DNA from: Zobellia roscoffensis
Lineage (GTDB): Bacteria > Bacteroidota > Bacteroidia > Flavobacteriales > Flavobacteriaceae
Length of the DNA stretch: 64,000 bases
Assembly (NCBI RefSeq): GCF_015330165.1
Contig: NZ_JADDXT010000002.1
Coordinates: 4,504,911 to 4,568,910 of the forward strand
Direction: 5' to 3'
Of this stretch, positions 36,892-45,095 are shown in pieces. The translations under genes were made by a program, and so were the position numbers. Position 1 is the first letter of the stretch. Each line of letters opens with the position of its first letter. Under the pieces are notes generated by a model. The model was given only the letters and a program-made list of their open reading frames with translations, was not told the DNA's origin and did no database searches.

Positions 36892-36928
36892 ATGTATACT
36901 TCGTACTATATTATGTACGATCATACAT
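36892..36928. repeat. Imperfect palindrome upstream of the LRR gene
   Basis: The arms 36892-36906 and 36915-36928 share ATGTAT at the outer ends and CGTAC next to an 8-base AT-rich centre. Inverted arms around an 8-base core look like a tyrosine-recombinase core site or a dimeric operator. It lies 46 bases before the orphan gene fragment. The rest of 36766-36971 is AT-rich upstream DNA of the LRR gene. Confidence 0.4.
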
Positions 36929-36974
36929 ATATTAACTGCTATGTGACCAATTTGCTCTCCTAATCATGTAAATA

Positions 36975-37109
36975 GAAGACAGCAACGGAAAAATGGATTT
37001 CTATGCCCGCAAGAAATTATTGTGGGATGGCGAAAACATGCGCATCACCAATTTAGAGGAGGCCAACCAATTTGTTGGCAGAACCTATCGTGATGGTTTT
37101 AAGGTGTAG
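36975..37109 (+). pseudogene. Orphan 3' fragment of a second Gfo/Idh/MocA gene
   Basis: These 44 codons plus TAG encode EDSNGKMDFYARKKLL and onwards to GRTYRDGFKV, matching the C-terminus of the protein at 33491-34954 except for two residues. Over the 135 bases about 15 differ; eleven codons differ silently and two differ in amino acid, so the fragment diverged as part of a working gene before being cut. There is no start codon, leader or Rossmann domain. It keeps its own terminator behind it. The last 28 bases before the stop difference are identical to 34926-34953. Confidence 0.9.
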
Positions 37110-37125
37110 AGAAATTTTAATTTAA

Positions 37126-37153
37126 AAGGCGGGTTTTACAATCCGTCTTTTTA
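37126..37153 (+). terminator. Terminator retained behind the orphan fragment
   Basis: GGCGGGTT (37128-37135) pairs with AATCCGTC (37140-37147; two G-T pairs) and is followed by a T run. It differs from the terminator of the intact gene, so the downstream sequences are unrelated. It overlaps the stop of the convergent gene. Confidence 0.6.
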
Positions 37154-37618
37154 TTTTGCCTCATCACAACCTTCTGTTCTTCTTGTATCGATAAGGTAGA
37201 CAATTTGCCATTTTTTCTGGACATCTTTGACCAATTGAAACGAATTCACGCCACAGTGATGAAAAGTATCGTTTATCATAAAAGTATAAGGCGTCCAAGC
37301 ATGAGCCATGGGTCCGTCTATTTGAACGGTAAAACTATTTAGTATTTCTTCAAACTTTGTGGTTTCTGGTATACCTACAATAGATTTAAGAAAGCCTGAG
37401 AACTCTTCCGTCTTCACTAAAGGATTTCCAGCTTCGTCCTGAGCAATGGTTTGCATGACAACATCTTTGGACACCGTCTCTTTTATGAGAAGGGAATCTT
37501 GTTGATGAAACCCATTGAAAAAGGCTTCAATGGTTTTCTGAACGGCCAATTCTTCCGTATTCTGAGCAGAAATCCCAATGGTAAGAAAGCCGAATAGTAG
37601 GGTGAATAAGCATTTCAT
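37151..37618 (-). CDS. Secreted NTF2-like protein (SnoaL/lumazine-binding-like)
   Basis: 155 residues with a signal peptide ending at ISAQN. The mature part has a long first helix (VQKTIEAFFNGFHQQDSLLIKETV) and strands AHAWTPYTFMIN, HHCGVNSFQLV and WQIVYLIDTRR, the usual NTF2-like layout. No catalytic assignment is possible. It stands alone between the rearrangement scar and panB. Confidence 0.75.
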   Translation of the reverse strand: MKCLFTLLFGFLTIGISAQNTEELAVQKTIEAFFNGFHQQDSLLIKETVSKDVVMQTIAQDEAGNPLVKTEEFSGFLKSIVGIPETTKFEEILNSFTVQIDGPMAHAWTPYTFMINDTFHHCGVNSFQLVKDVQKKWQIVYLIDTRRTEGCDEAK

Positions 37619-37766
37619 AGTATTCGATTTTTATCAAACTTAGTGAATATTCGGCTTAAAACGAGTACTTTAAAATTTATGGGACCGTCATAACTTAGAA
37701 GCATTGTCCGTCTAGCCCGTAAACCCAACATTTTCCTTACATTTATCCCTCCAAAACAAAACTATT

Positions 37767-38585
37767 ATGTCAACGGCAAAGAAAGAATACAAAAGAGTAA
37801 CGGTCAAGTCTCTAGTGGACATGAAAAAACATGGCGAAAAGATATCTATGCTCACCGCTTATGATTATTCCATGGCCAAAATTGTTGACTCCGCCAATGT
37901 TGATGTTATTCTTGTAGGAGACTCTGCCAGTAACGTTATGGCCGGGCATGAAACTACCTTGCCCATTACACTGGACCAGATGATTTACCATGCCACTTCT
38001 GTTATCCGCGCAGTAGAAAGAGCTTTGGTGGTAGTAGATATCCCTTTCGGGAGCTACCAGAGCGATCCTAAAGAAGCACTCCGCTCCGCTATTAGAATCA
38101 TGAAAGAAAGCGGTGCGCATGCCGTAAAATTGGAAGGCGGCGTGGAAATTAAAGAATCCGTTAAAAGAATATTGAATGCCGGTATCCCGGTTATGGGGCA
38201 TTTGGGACTTACGCCACAATCTATTTACAAATTTGGCACCTATACGGTTCGCGCCAAAGAAGAAGAGGAGGCAAAAAAACTGATTGAAGATGCCAAACTC
38301 CTAGAAAAACTGGGTTGTTTTGCCATTGTGTTGGAAAAAATCCCAGCAGATTTGACTAAAAAAGTTTCGGAAAGTATTTCTATTCCTACTATTGGTATTG
38401 GTGGAGGAAAACATGCAGACGGGCAAGTGCTTGTTATTCATGATCTATTAGGAATGACACACGAATTCAACCCAAGGTTTTTACGCCGTTACATGAACCT
38501 TTATGAAGAAATGGGTTCTGCTATTTCTCAATATGTTACAGATGTAAAAAGCCAAGATTTCCCCAACGACGACGAGCAGTATTAA
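37767..38585 (+). CDS. panB: 3-methyl-2-oxobutanoate hydroxymethyltransferase
   Basis: 272 residues, typical length. LTAYDYSMAKIVDSANVDVILVGDS, PFGSYQ, AVKLEGG and GIPVMGHLGLTPQS are the family blocks; the Asp and Glu residues coordinating Mg2+ lie in GDS and EGG. It makes ketopantoate from alpha-ketoisovalerate and methylene-THF, the first step of pantothenate synthesis. It is followed by a pseudouridine synthase gene 23 bases on, so they may share a transcript; other pan genes are not nearby. Confidence 0.97.
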   Translation: MSTAKKEYKRVTVKSLVDMKKHGEKISMLTAYDYSMAKIVDSANVDVILVGDSASNVMAGHETTLPITLDQMIYHATSVIRAVERALVVVDIPFGSYQSDPKEALRSAIRIMKESGAHAVKLEGGVEIKESVKRILNAGIPVMGHLGLTPQSIYKFGTYTVRAKEEEEAKKLIEDAKLLEKLGCFAIVLEKIPADLTKKVSESISIPTIGIGGGKHADGQVLVIHDLLGMTHEFNPRFLRRYMNLYEEMGSAISQYVTDVKSQDFPNDDEQY

Positions 38586-38608
38586 TTTCATCTTAAAACC
38601 TTGCTCTA

Positions 38609-39307
38609 GTGGCCCAAAAGGTACTTTCTAATCCTAATAATCTCTTGGTTTTGTTTGAGGACAATCACCTAATCGCTATTAATAAGCGACCTGGAGATAT
38701 TGTTCAAGGTGATAAAACAGGAGATATGCCTTTGAGCGAAGTTGTTAAACTTTACATCAAAGAAAAATACAACAAACCCGGAAACGTGTATTTAGGTGTT
38801 GCCCACCGTTTGGACAGACCCACTTCCGGCATCGTGGTTTTTTCAAAAACTTCAAAAGCGTTACCACGCCTTAATAAGCTGTTCGCTGAAAAAGAAGCCC
38901 AAAAAACGTATTGGGCCATTGTAAAAAATAAACCAAAAAAGAACGCCGATACCCTTACGCATTGGTTAAAACGGAACAATAAACAAAATAAATCGTACGC
39001 GCATACCAAAGAAGTATCCGATAGTAAAAAAGCGATTTTAGATTACAAGGTGATTAAAAAACTGGATCGTTATTATCTACTTGAAATTGATTTACACACC
39101 GGGCGTCATCATCAAATAAGAGCACAATTATCGGCTATTGGCTGCCCTATAAAAGGGGATTTAAAATATGGTTTTGACCGAAGCAATCCCAATGCGAGCA
39201 TACATCTGCACGCACGCAGTCTTTCCTTTGTGCATCCCGTAAGAAAAGAACCTATAGAAATCGTGGCCCCACCGCCGGAAGACCCAGTTTGGAACGCTTG
39301 TTGTTAA
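38609..39307 (+). CDS. RluA family RNA pseudouridine synthase
   Basis: 232 residues. The catalytic Asp is in AHRLDRPTSGIVVFSKTSKA, and LLEIDLHTGRHHQIRAQLSAIGCPI is the second conserved block. There is no S4 domain, so it belongs to the short RluA/RluC-like group acting on rRNA or tRNA; the target base cannot be assigned. The start is a GTG at 38609, 23 bases after panB. Confidence 0.9.
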   Translation: MAQKVLSNPNNLLVLFEDNHLIAINKRPGDIVQGDKTGDMPLSEVVKLYIKEKYNKPGNVYLGVAHRLDRPTSGIVVFSKTSKALPRLNKLFAEKEAQKTYWAIVKNKPKKNADTLTHWLKRNNKQNKSYAHTKEVSDSKKAILDYKVIKKLDRYYLLEIDLHTGRHHQIRAQLSAIGCPIKGDLKYGFDRSNPNASIHLHARSLSFVHPVRKEPIEIVAPPPEDPVWNACC

Positions 39308-39340
39308 AAACAGTATATTTAACTGTATAAACACACAACC

Positions 39341-39877
39341 ATGATTAAAAGAACACTATTCATTTGCAGTCTTGTACTGCTTGCGTCTTGCCGTACCTAC
39401 AACTCAATAGATACCTTTTACGATGCCCACAAAGAAGATGACCATGTTACGGCGGTACGTGTACCTCGTTTTATGCTCTCGCTCATTAGCGGTATATCTC
39501 CTGAAATGAAATCTCTAGTAGGGAACACCAAAGACTTGCGCTACATGTCTTTTCCCAGTACTACAGCTACCAAAACAGAGTTTCTCAACAAACAAATGAA
39601 CGGCATAACAGGCAGTTCATTTATAGAAGTATACCGTAAGAACGATGAGCTCAAACGAAACGTAGTAAGCATACGTGAAAAACGGGACGCCGTAAAAGAA
39701 ATCTTGATATACAACAACAATAACCAGAACGGTTCTTTCCTATACTTTAATGGGGATTTTGACCCGGTAAAAGTCCGCCAAATGGCCCAAAACGAAGAGT
39801 TTCAAAAGTTAGGTGACGGGTTAATTAATCAGTACCAAGGAGGTGGGTTTACTCCGGGTATCAATGAAGGTAATTAA
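39341..39877 (+). CDS. DUF4252 lipoprotein
   Basis: 178 residues, lipobox LASC (Cys17). The mature part matches the DUF4252 pattern of Bacteroidota: VRVPRFMLSLISG, LRYMSF, VVSIREKRDAVKEILIYNNN and FLYFNGDFDPVKVRQMAQ. Such proteins are often encoded near a sigma factor, but none is present here. The function is unknown. It begins 33 bases after the pseudouridine synthase gene and probably ends the panB transcript. Confidence 0.8.
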   Translation: MIKRTLFICSLVLLASCRTYNSIDTFYDAHKEDDHVTAVRVPRFMLSLISGISPEMKSLVGNTKDLRYMSFPSTTATKTEFLNKQMNGITGSSFIEVYRKNDELKRNVVSIREKRDAVKEILIYNNNNQNGSFLYFNGDFDPVKVRQMAQNEEFQKLGDGLINQYQGGGFTPGINEGN

Positions 39878-39944
39878 ATTAATTTTTGATGAACAATGAT
39901 GAAATTTGTCTTGTGAAAATCTAAACACATGAGAAAAAAAAGAT

Positions 39945-40808
39945 TCACCGATAAGACCGAACACTCTCCACAATCACCGAAGTCAATATTAAACATCCGC
40001 CTACTACGGTAGACCAAACCGGAATTTCCGAGAGCAATAAAGCACCAATTAAAATACCATAAACGGGTTGGATACTACTCAAAATACTAATTGTGGTAAT
40101 GGAAAAATACTTAAAACAGTTCACGAACATGGTATGACCAAAAACCGTGGTTACGACCGCCAGTCCTAACAAACCCTGCCACTGGCTCGGTACTGTCTCT
40201 AAATCGTAATAAAAGAAAGCTGGAATAAGCATACAGCAAATAATCGCCATTTGGTATGCCATTAGAACCGAACCCTGGTACTTGCTCACTTGTTTTTTTA
40301 ATATAAGATTTCGCGCAGCATAACAAAGTGCAGAAAATATTCCAAACCCAATGGCTACCGTATAACTGTTTTCAAAACTAAAATCCGGAACCAGAAAATA
40401 AATACCACAAAGCACCAAAAGCCCCAAAAGCAAATGCATTTTCTGAAACTTTGTTTTAAGAAATAAAGGCTCTAAAAAAGCAGTGATAACAGGATAGGTA
40501 AACAAGGATAGCATTCCTATGGCCACATTAGACTTTTGAAGTGCTACAAAATAGGCCAACCAGTGTATGCCCATAAGAAAACCACTAATGATAATTGGCC
40601 CTTTATCCTTACTGCTCAAACCAAAAGAAATACCTTTAAAACGGCAGTAGAGCACCAATAAAATGAGTGCTATTATAGATCGGATACCAATAGTTACCGC
40701 CACTGGTAATTCTATAAATCTACCCAATGGGCCGGAAGTACTTAAAAGTACCATTGCCAAATTAATTTCCAAAAAGTCCCCCAGATTAAACGATGTACTT
40801 GAAGCCAA
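39945..40808 (-). CDS. EamA/DMT family transporter
   Basis: 287 residues with ten predicted membrane helices in two EamA halves (first half around SGPLGRFIELPVAV to LVPDFSF, second from AARNLILKK to LILTSVIVESV). The family exports amino acids, nucleosides or other metabolites; the substrate is not predictable. It lies 3 bases downstream of the helical-repeat gene and is likely co-transcribed with it. Confidence 0.88.
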   Translation of the reverse strand: MASSTSFNLGDFLEINLAMVLLSTSGPLGRFIELPVAVTIGIRSIIALILLVLYCRFKGISFGLSSKDKGPIIISGFLMGIHWLAYFVALQKSNVAIGMLSLFTYPVITAFLEPLFLKTKFQKMHLLLGLLVLCGIYFLVPDFSFENSYTVAIGFGIFSALCYAARNLILKKQVSKYQGSVLMAYQMAIICCMLIPAFFYYDLETVPSQWQGLLGLAVVTTVFGHTMFVNCFKYFSITTISILSSIQPVYGILIGALLLSEIPVWSTVVGGCLILTSVIVESVRSYR

Positions 40809-40811
40809 AAG

Positions 40812-42356
40812 TTATCTTTTTACGGCCATAGCCTTTTCACGAATAATATCTGCCACGGGCCTGTTCTCTAAGTGACTCTCTAACCAAGAAATAATATCCA
40901 AATACAGGAAAGCTCTTTTCTCGTAAGGGTGGTCTTCGTATTTCTTAAGCTCCGTGTGCAATTTTTGAAACTCGTTTTTAAGCTCGTTCGGAAAAATATT
41001 CCCTAAGTTTCTCAAAAATTTAATCATCTCCTTTTGAACCGCATGAAGATCGTTCATCTTCAACAGAAACTTATACGTACTCTTTAATTGAATTTCTAGG
41101 TGATAATCCATTCCGGCTTCATAGTGCGCCACCAAACTTAAAACCCGAGCAAAACACATGAGGTCTTCACGCATTTTTAAGTTCTTGTTGTTTATTATTT
41201 TTTTCAAGTACTGAATGCAAGTCTTATTGTCACCAATACCAAAATATAAACAAGCTATTTTATAGTACAGCACCATAATATGGTGTGCATCTATTCTATC
41301 CTTATGCTTATTGATGCCATACTCAATAATTTTAACCAGATATAAACCCTTGTTAAAAGTACCTTCCAAAAAATGAAGGTTCAATTTATTGGCATTTATA
41401 TATAAAAATGCCAAAGAAGCAATATTATCGTTCTTTGGGAAATCTTTACTCTCCACTACCGCTTCTAGTCGTTCTAAAACTTCTCTGAAGTGTGAACTGT
41501 ATTTCACATAAAAAATAGACTCCAACAAATAATGGTTCCCTTTTAGGAAGAAAACGGGGTTTAAATGTATCTGGTCTTCGTGCTCATAAAAAAGGTCTAC
41601 CCATTTACTGGCATACTTGTAGGATGAAAGAAAATCTTGAGTTAAAAAGCTGTACCAAAGGTGAGCCTTATATAACCAAAGTTTTTCCCTGAACCCTAAA
41701 TCTTTTAATTTGTATTTGGGCAAATGGATTTCAAAATAATTCTTTACCCTAATATAATCTTCATCACTTCTAACATAACCCACCTTAAGCATTAATCCAT
41801 AAAGTTGTAACGAAAGATTTGATAATTTACTGGTCATAACATTCTGAGCAGAAAGCTCTTTGGCCTGTATGGCCAACTCATCTGCCCTATCAGGAATACT
41901 ACGAGTAATGTATTGTGTTTCAATTATTTTCTCTAGCTCTACAATCTCATAAGCTATATTCTTTTCCTCATTTTCTATGGCTGTAGATTTTGCCTTATCC
42001 AAAATTTTTAAGCTTTGTTTGTAAAGTCCTTTTTGGTAAAGAATTGTAGCAAAATCTAGTTGCTCCCTTATCTGAACCCGAATGTTCTGGTTGACGGGAT
42101 TTAGTCTTAAACTGACTAAAATTTGCTTGTAAAGATGCGCCTTTAGGTTAGACAATTGTGCCTTTTTAACGATACCACTCTCTAAAATTGCCTTCTCATC
42201 ATACTTTCTAAGTTTATCCATAAGGTTGAACAATGCTAAAAACTTAGCATCCGTATTCACCCCCAAGCGCCCTACATACAATTTGAATTGACGTTTTTCA
42301 GATTTTGAAAGAGATTTCACCAGCACGAACAAAGCATCTCTATGCGCATTTGTCAT
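40812..42356 (-). CDS. Conserved protein of unknown function, alpha-helical repeats
   Basis: 514 residues, all-helical, no signal peptide or membrane segment. The N-terminus (ALFVLVKSLSKSEKRQFKLYVGRLG) and the following helical hairpins (LYKQSLKILDKAKSTAIENEE, IACLYFGIGDNKTCIQYLKKI) resemble degenerate TPR units. I recognise it as a type common in Flavobacteriia but no function is known. Upstream lies the 306-base gap before leuA. Confidence 0.7.
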   Translation of the reverse strand: MTNAHRDALFVLVKSLSKSEKRQFKLYVGRLGVNTDAKFLALFNLMDKLRKYDEKAILESGIVKKAQLSNLKAHLYKQILVSLRLNPVNQNIRVQIREQLDFATILYQKGLYKQSLKILDKAKSTAIENEEKNIAYEIVELEKIIETQYITRSIPDRADELAIQAKELSAQNVMTSKLSNLSLQLYGLMLKVGYVRSDEDYIRVKNYFEIHLPKYKLKDLGFREKLWLYKAHLWYSFLTQDFLSSYKYASKWVDLFYEHEDQIHLNPVFFLKGNHYLLESIFYVKYSSHFREVLERLEAVVESKDFPKNDNIASLAFLYINANKLNLHFLEGTFNKGLYLVKIIEYGINKHKDRIDAHHIMVLYYKIACLYFGIGDNKTCIQYLKKIINNKNLKMREDLMCFARVLSLVAHYEAGMDYHLEIQLKSTYKFLLKMNDLHAVQKEMIKFLRNLGNIFPNELKNEFQKLHTELKKYEDHPYEKRAFLYLDIISWLESHLENRPVADIIREKAMAVKR

Positions 42357-42662
42357 CGTAAAAAATATTATTTAATTTACTTAATATCAGTTTATTACAT
42401 AACCAAAAAACCAGCTTAACGTTGTACTATTTTCAGCAGGCCCTAGGTGGTTCGCCCTATTGGTTATATATTCGTATTGAACTTTATTGCTATTTTTTAT
42501 TTAGAACCTAACACATAGGTTTTGTACTATAACCCAATCCTATTTTAGTAAAAGCCAAGGCTAAGGTTATTAAAAATGTTGATATAACAGTACAAAATGT
42601 GATATTTGTAGACAAAGAAAAAGTTGTAAGCAGTTCCTAAGTTAGCTAAACTACAAGATATA
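42357..42662. other. 306-base gap before leuA with small repeats
   Basis: No gene is seen. It contains TTGTACTAT twice exactly 100 bases apart (42422-42430, 42522-42530), a hairpin AACCTA-5-TAGGTT (42505-42521), and a near-consensus -7 box GATATTTG at 42601-42608. No leader peptide rich in leucine codons or T-box was found. Confidence 0.4.
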
Positions 42663-43835
42663 ATGAGTAAAGATAAGGTACAAATTTTTGATACAACGCT
42701 TCGTGATGGGGAACAGGTACCCGGTTGTAAATTAGATGCAGAACAAAAATTGGTGATCGCTGAACGATTAGACTATTTGGGTGTGGATATTATTGAAGCC
42801 GGTTTTCCTATATCTAGTCCTGGTGATTTCAAATCTGTAAGCCAAATATCTGACCTCGTTAAAAACGCAACTGTTTGTGGACTTACCCGTGCGGTAAGGA
42901 AAGATATTGAGGTTGCTGCCGAAGCCCTTAAATCTGCTAAAAGAGCACGTATTCATACAGGAATAGGAACTTCTGATTCGCATATAAAATTCAAGTTCAA
43001 CTCCAACAGAGATGCTATAATAGAACGTGCTGTTGATGCCGTTAGTTATGCAAAAACTTTTGTTGAAGATGTTGAATTCTACGCAGAAGATGCAGGCCGT
43101 ACGGATAACGAATTCTTAGCAAGGGTCTGTGAGGCTGTTGTAAAAGCCGGAGCTACGGTTTTAAATATACCGGATACAACGGGCTATTGCTTACCAGATG
43201 AATACGGAGCTAAGATTAAATATCTTAAGGAAAATGTAACCGGAATTCATAAAGCAATCCTTTCTTGCCACTGTCATAACGATTTAGGTTTAGCTACCGC
43301 AAACTCAATTGCCGGGGTAATAAACGGTGCCCGCCAAATAGAATGTACCATTAACGGTATTGGCGAGCGTGCAGGAAATACCTCTTTAGAAGAAGTGGTG
43401 ATGATTTTACGCCAACACCCTAGTCTAAACTTGGATACGAATATCAACAGCAAATTACTTTTTGACACGAGCCAAATGGTTTCCCAGAAAATGGGAATGA
43501 TGGTGCAGCCCAATAAAGCTATTGTTGGAGCAAATGCTTTTGCCCACAGTTCCGGTATTCACCAAGATGGAGTCATTAAGAATAGGGAGACTTATGAAAT
43601 AATTGACCCTGCAGATGTTGGAGTCAACGAATCTTCTATAGTTCTTACCGCTAGAAGCGGTAGAGCGGCTTTGGCATATAGAGCCAAATTGGTAGGATAT
43701 GAGCTAACAAAACTTCAGCTTGACGAAGTATATCAAGAGTTCTTGAAGTTTGCGGATATTCACAAAGAGATTTCAGATCAAGACATTCCAAAAATCATTG
43801 AAGCTAGCAACATAAGCATAGAAAGTATTTCGTAG
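42663..43835 (+). CDS. leuA: 2-isopropylmalate synthase, short form
   Basis: 390 residues. The HMGL-like TIM barrel shows IFDTTLRDGEQVPGCKL, the metal ligands in CHCHNDLGLATANS, and NGIGERAGNTSLEEVVM. It condenses alpha-ketoisovalerate and acetyl-CoA, the first step of leucine synthesis. The C-terminal ~120-residue LeuA dimer domain that binds leucine in long forms is missing, leaving only a short helical subdomain, so feedback control by that route is not expected. Homocitrate or citramalate synthase are alternatives but the neighbour leuB favours LeuA. Confidence 0.88.
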   Translation: MSKDKVQIFDTTLRDGEQVPGCKLDAEQKLVIAERLDYLGVDIIEAGFPISSPGDFKSVSQISDLVKNATVCGLTRAVRKDIEVAAEALKSAKRARIHTGIGTSDSHIKFKFNSNRDAIIERAVDAVSYAKTFVEDVEFYAEDAGRTDNEFLARVCEAVVKAGATVLNIPDTTGYCLPDEYGAKIKYLKENVTGIHKAILSCHCHNDLGLATANSIAGVINGARQIECTINGIGERAGNTSLEEVVMILRQHPSLNLDTNINSKLLFDTSQMVSQKMGMMVQPNKAIVGANAFAHSSGIHQDGVIKNRETYEIIDPADVGVNESSIVLTARSGRAALAYRAKLVGYELTKLQLDEVYQEFLKFADIHKEISDQDIPKIIEASNISIESIS

Positions 43836-43839
43836 GTAA

Positions 43840-43977
43840 CATCTAGAGAATTTATCCTTTATATTTTACTGTTTTTTTGGCGATTATGTCATTAAAATTT
43901 TTAATCTTAGCCCCCTAGGATTGAAAGCACTTTTATGTGCGTTTTATTCAGGTAGCACCCTAAAAATTCTCTAGATG
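43840..43977 (+). promoter_or_regulatory. 14-bp inverted repeat framing the leuA-leuB gap, including the leuB start
   Basis: CATCTAGAGAATTT (43840-43853) and its exact complement AAATTCTCTAGATG (43964-43977) lie 110 bases apart; the right arm contains the leuB ATG and the ribosome-binding region. In the leuAB transcript the arms could pair and hide the leuB start. A small hairpin GCAC-6-GTGC (43927-43940) sits inside. A small terminal-inverted-repeat element is the alternative reading. Confidence 0.5.
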
Positions 43978-45093
43978 CAGCTAAAAATTGCCCTCCTTGG
44001 TGGTGACGGAATTGGACCAGAAGTATTGGCTCAATCCGTAAAATGCCTAAAAGCGATCGAAGAAACGTTCAATCACAGGTTTGAACTTGTTGAAGCGCCC
44101 GTAGGTGCAATTGCCATGTCCGGTTCAGGAAGACCTTTACCTGATAAAACTTTAGAGCTATGTAGAGCATCTGATGCTATTCTTTTTGGCTCTATCGGCT
44201 CTTTAGAGTATGATAATAATCCCGAAGCTAAAGTAAGACCTGAACAAGGTCTTTTGAGATTACGTAAAGAACTTGGCCTTTTTGCCAGTATCAGGCCTAT
44301 AAAAATGTTTCCTGCTTTTTTGGACAACTCCCCTTTAAAACGAAATATTGTTGATAATACCGATTTAGTAATCTTTAGAGAGCTTACAGGTGGTATCTAT
44401 TTTGGAGAAAAAACTTTAAGCGAAGATGGTACGGTCGCATCTGACCTTTGCAGCTATTCCGAAGAAGAAATTAGCCGTATAACCCACTTAGCATTTAAAA
44501 CTGCAAAAAAAAGACGGAAAAAACTGACTTTAGTGGATAAGGCCAACGTTCTTGAATCTTCTAGGCTTTGGCGTAAAACGGTTACGGAAATTTCAAAAAG
44601 TTATCCTGAAGTCACTTTAGAATGTCTTTTTATAGACAATGCCGCAGTACAAATGATGTTGAACCCTCGCCAGTTTGACGTGGTTTTAACCGATAATATG
44701 TTCGGTGATATCCTTTCTGACCAAGGCAGTGTTATTCTTGGTTCCGTTGGATTGTTGCCTTCTGCATCCGTAGGTACTGACAATGCTATGTTTGAACCTT
44801 TTCATGGTTCCTACCCACAAGCAAAGGGAAAGAATATTGCCAACCCTGTAGCCTCTATTTTAAGCACAGCTATGTTGCTACAACATTTTAACCTTAACGA
44901 AGAGGCAAATGCCATTGTAGCTGCCGTTCACAAATCTTTCGTGAAAAAAGTGGTTACCACGGACGTCTTAGGAAGCAGCAAATACGGTACGGATTATGTA
45001 GGAGATTTCATTTCAGAAAATATTGTAGAATCTGATGAAAGCCCTAGTATTAATGATGAGAACATAGGCTTAGGTAAATCTACTATTATTTAA
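43975..45093 (+). CDS. leuB: 3-isopropylmalate dehydrogenase
   Basis: 372 residues. KIALLGGDGIGPEV at the N-terminus, ELTGGIYFG, DKANVLESSRLWR, LTDNMFGDILSD and FEPFHGSYPQAKGKNIANP are the beta-decarboxylating dehydrogenase motifs. It oxidises 3-isopropylmalate with NAD+. It follows leuA after 139 bases; leuC and leuD, usually adjacent, are absent. The stop is 2 bases from that of the convergent TlpA-like gene. Confidence 0.96.
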   Translation: MQLKIALLGGDGIGPEVLAQSVKCLKAIEETFNHRFELVEAPVGAIAMSGSGRPLPDKTLELCRASDAILFGSIGSLEYDNNPEAKVRPEQGLLRLRKELGLFASIRPIKMFPAFLDNSPLKRNIVDNTDLVIFRELTGGIYFGEKTLSEDGTVASDLCSYSEEEISRITHLAFKTAKKRRKKLTLVDKANVLESSRLWRKTVTEISKSYPEVTLECLFIDNAAVQMMLNPRQFDVVLTDNMFGDILSDQGSVILGSVGLLPSASVGTDNAMFEPFHGSYPQAKGKNIANPVASILSTAMLLQHFNLNEEANAIVAAVHKSFVKKVVTTDVLGSSKYGTDYVGDFISENIVESDESPSINDENIGLGKSTII

Positions 45094-45095
45094 AC

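Noticed and set aside
36892..36928. Resemblance of the palindrome to loxP or a chromosomal dif site
   Set aside because: Only the general layout agrees; arm sequences do not match dif closely and no recombinase gene is adjacent. Kept only as an unexplained palindrome.
42357..42662. Possible tRNA or T-box leader before leuA (TTCG-containing hairpin near 42450)
   Set aside because: No cloverleaf or T-box specifier loop can be folded, and no leucine-rich leader peptide is present.
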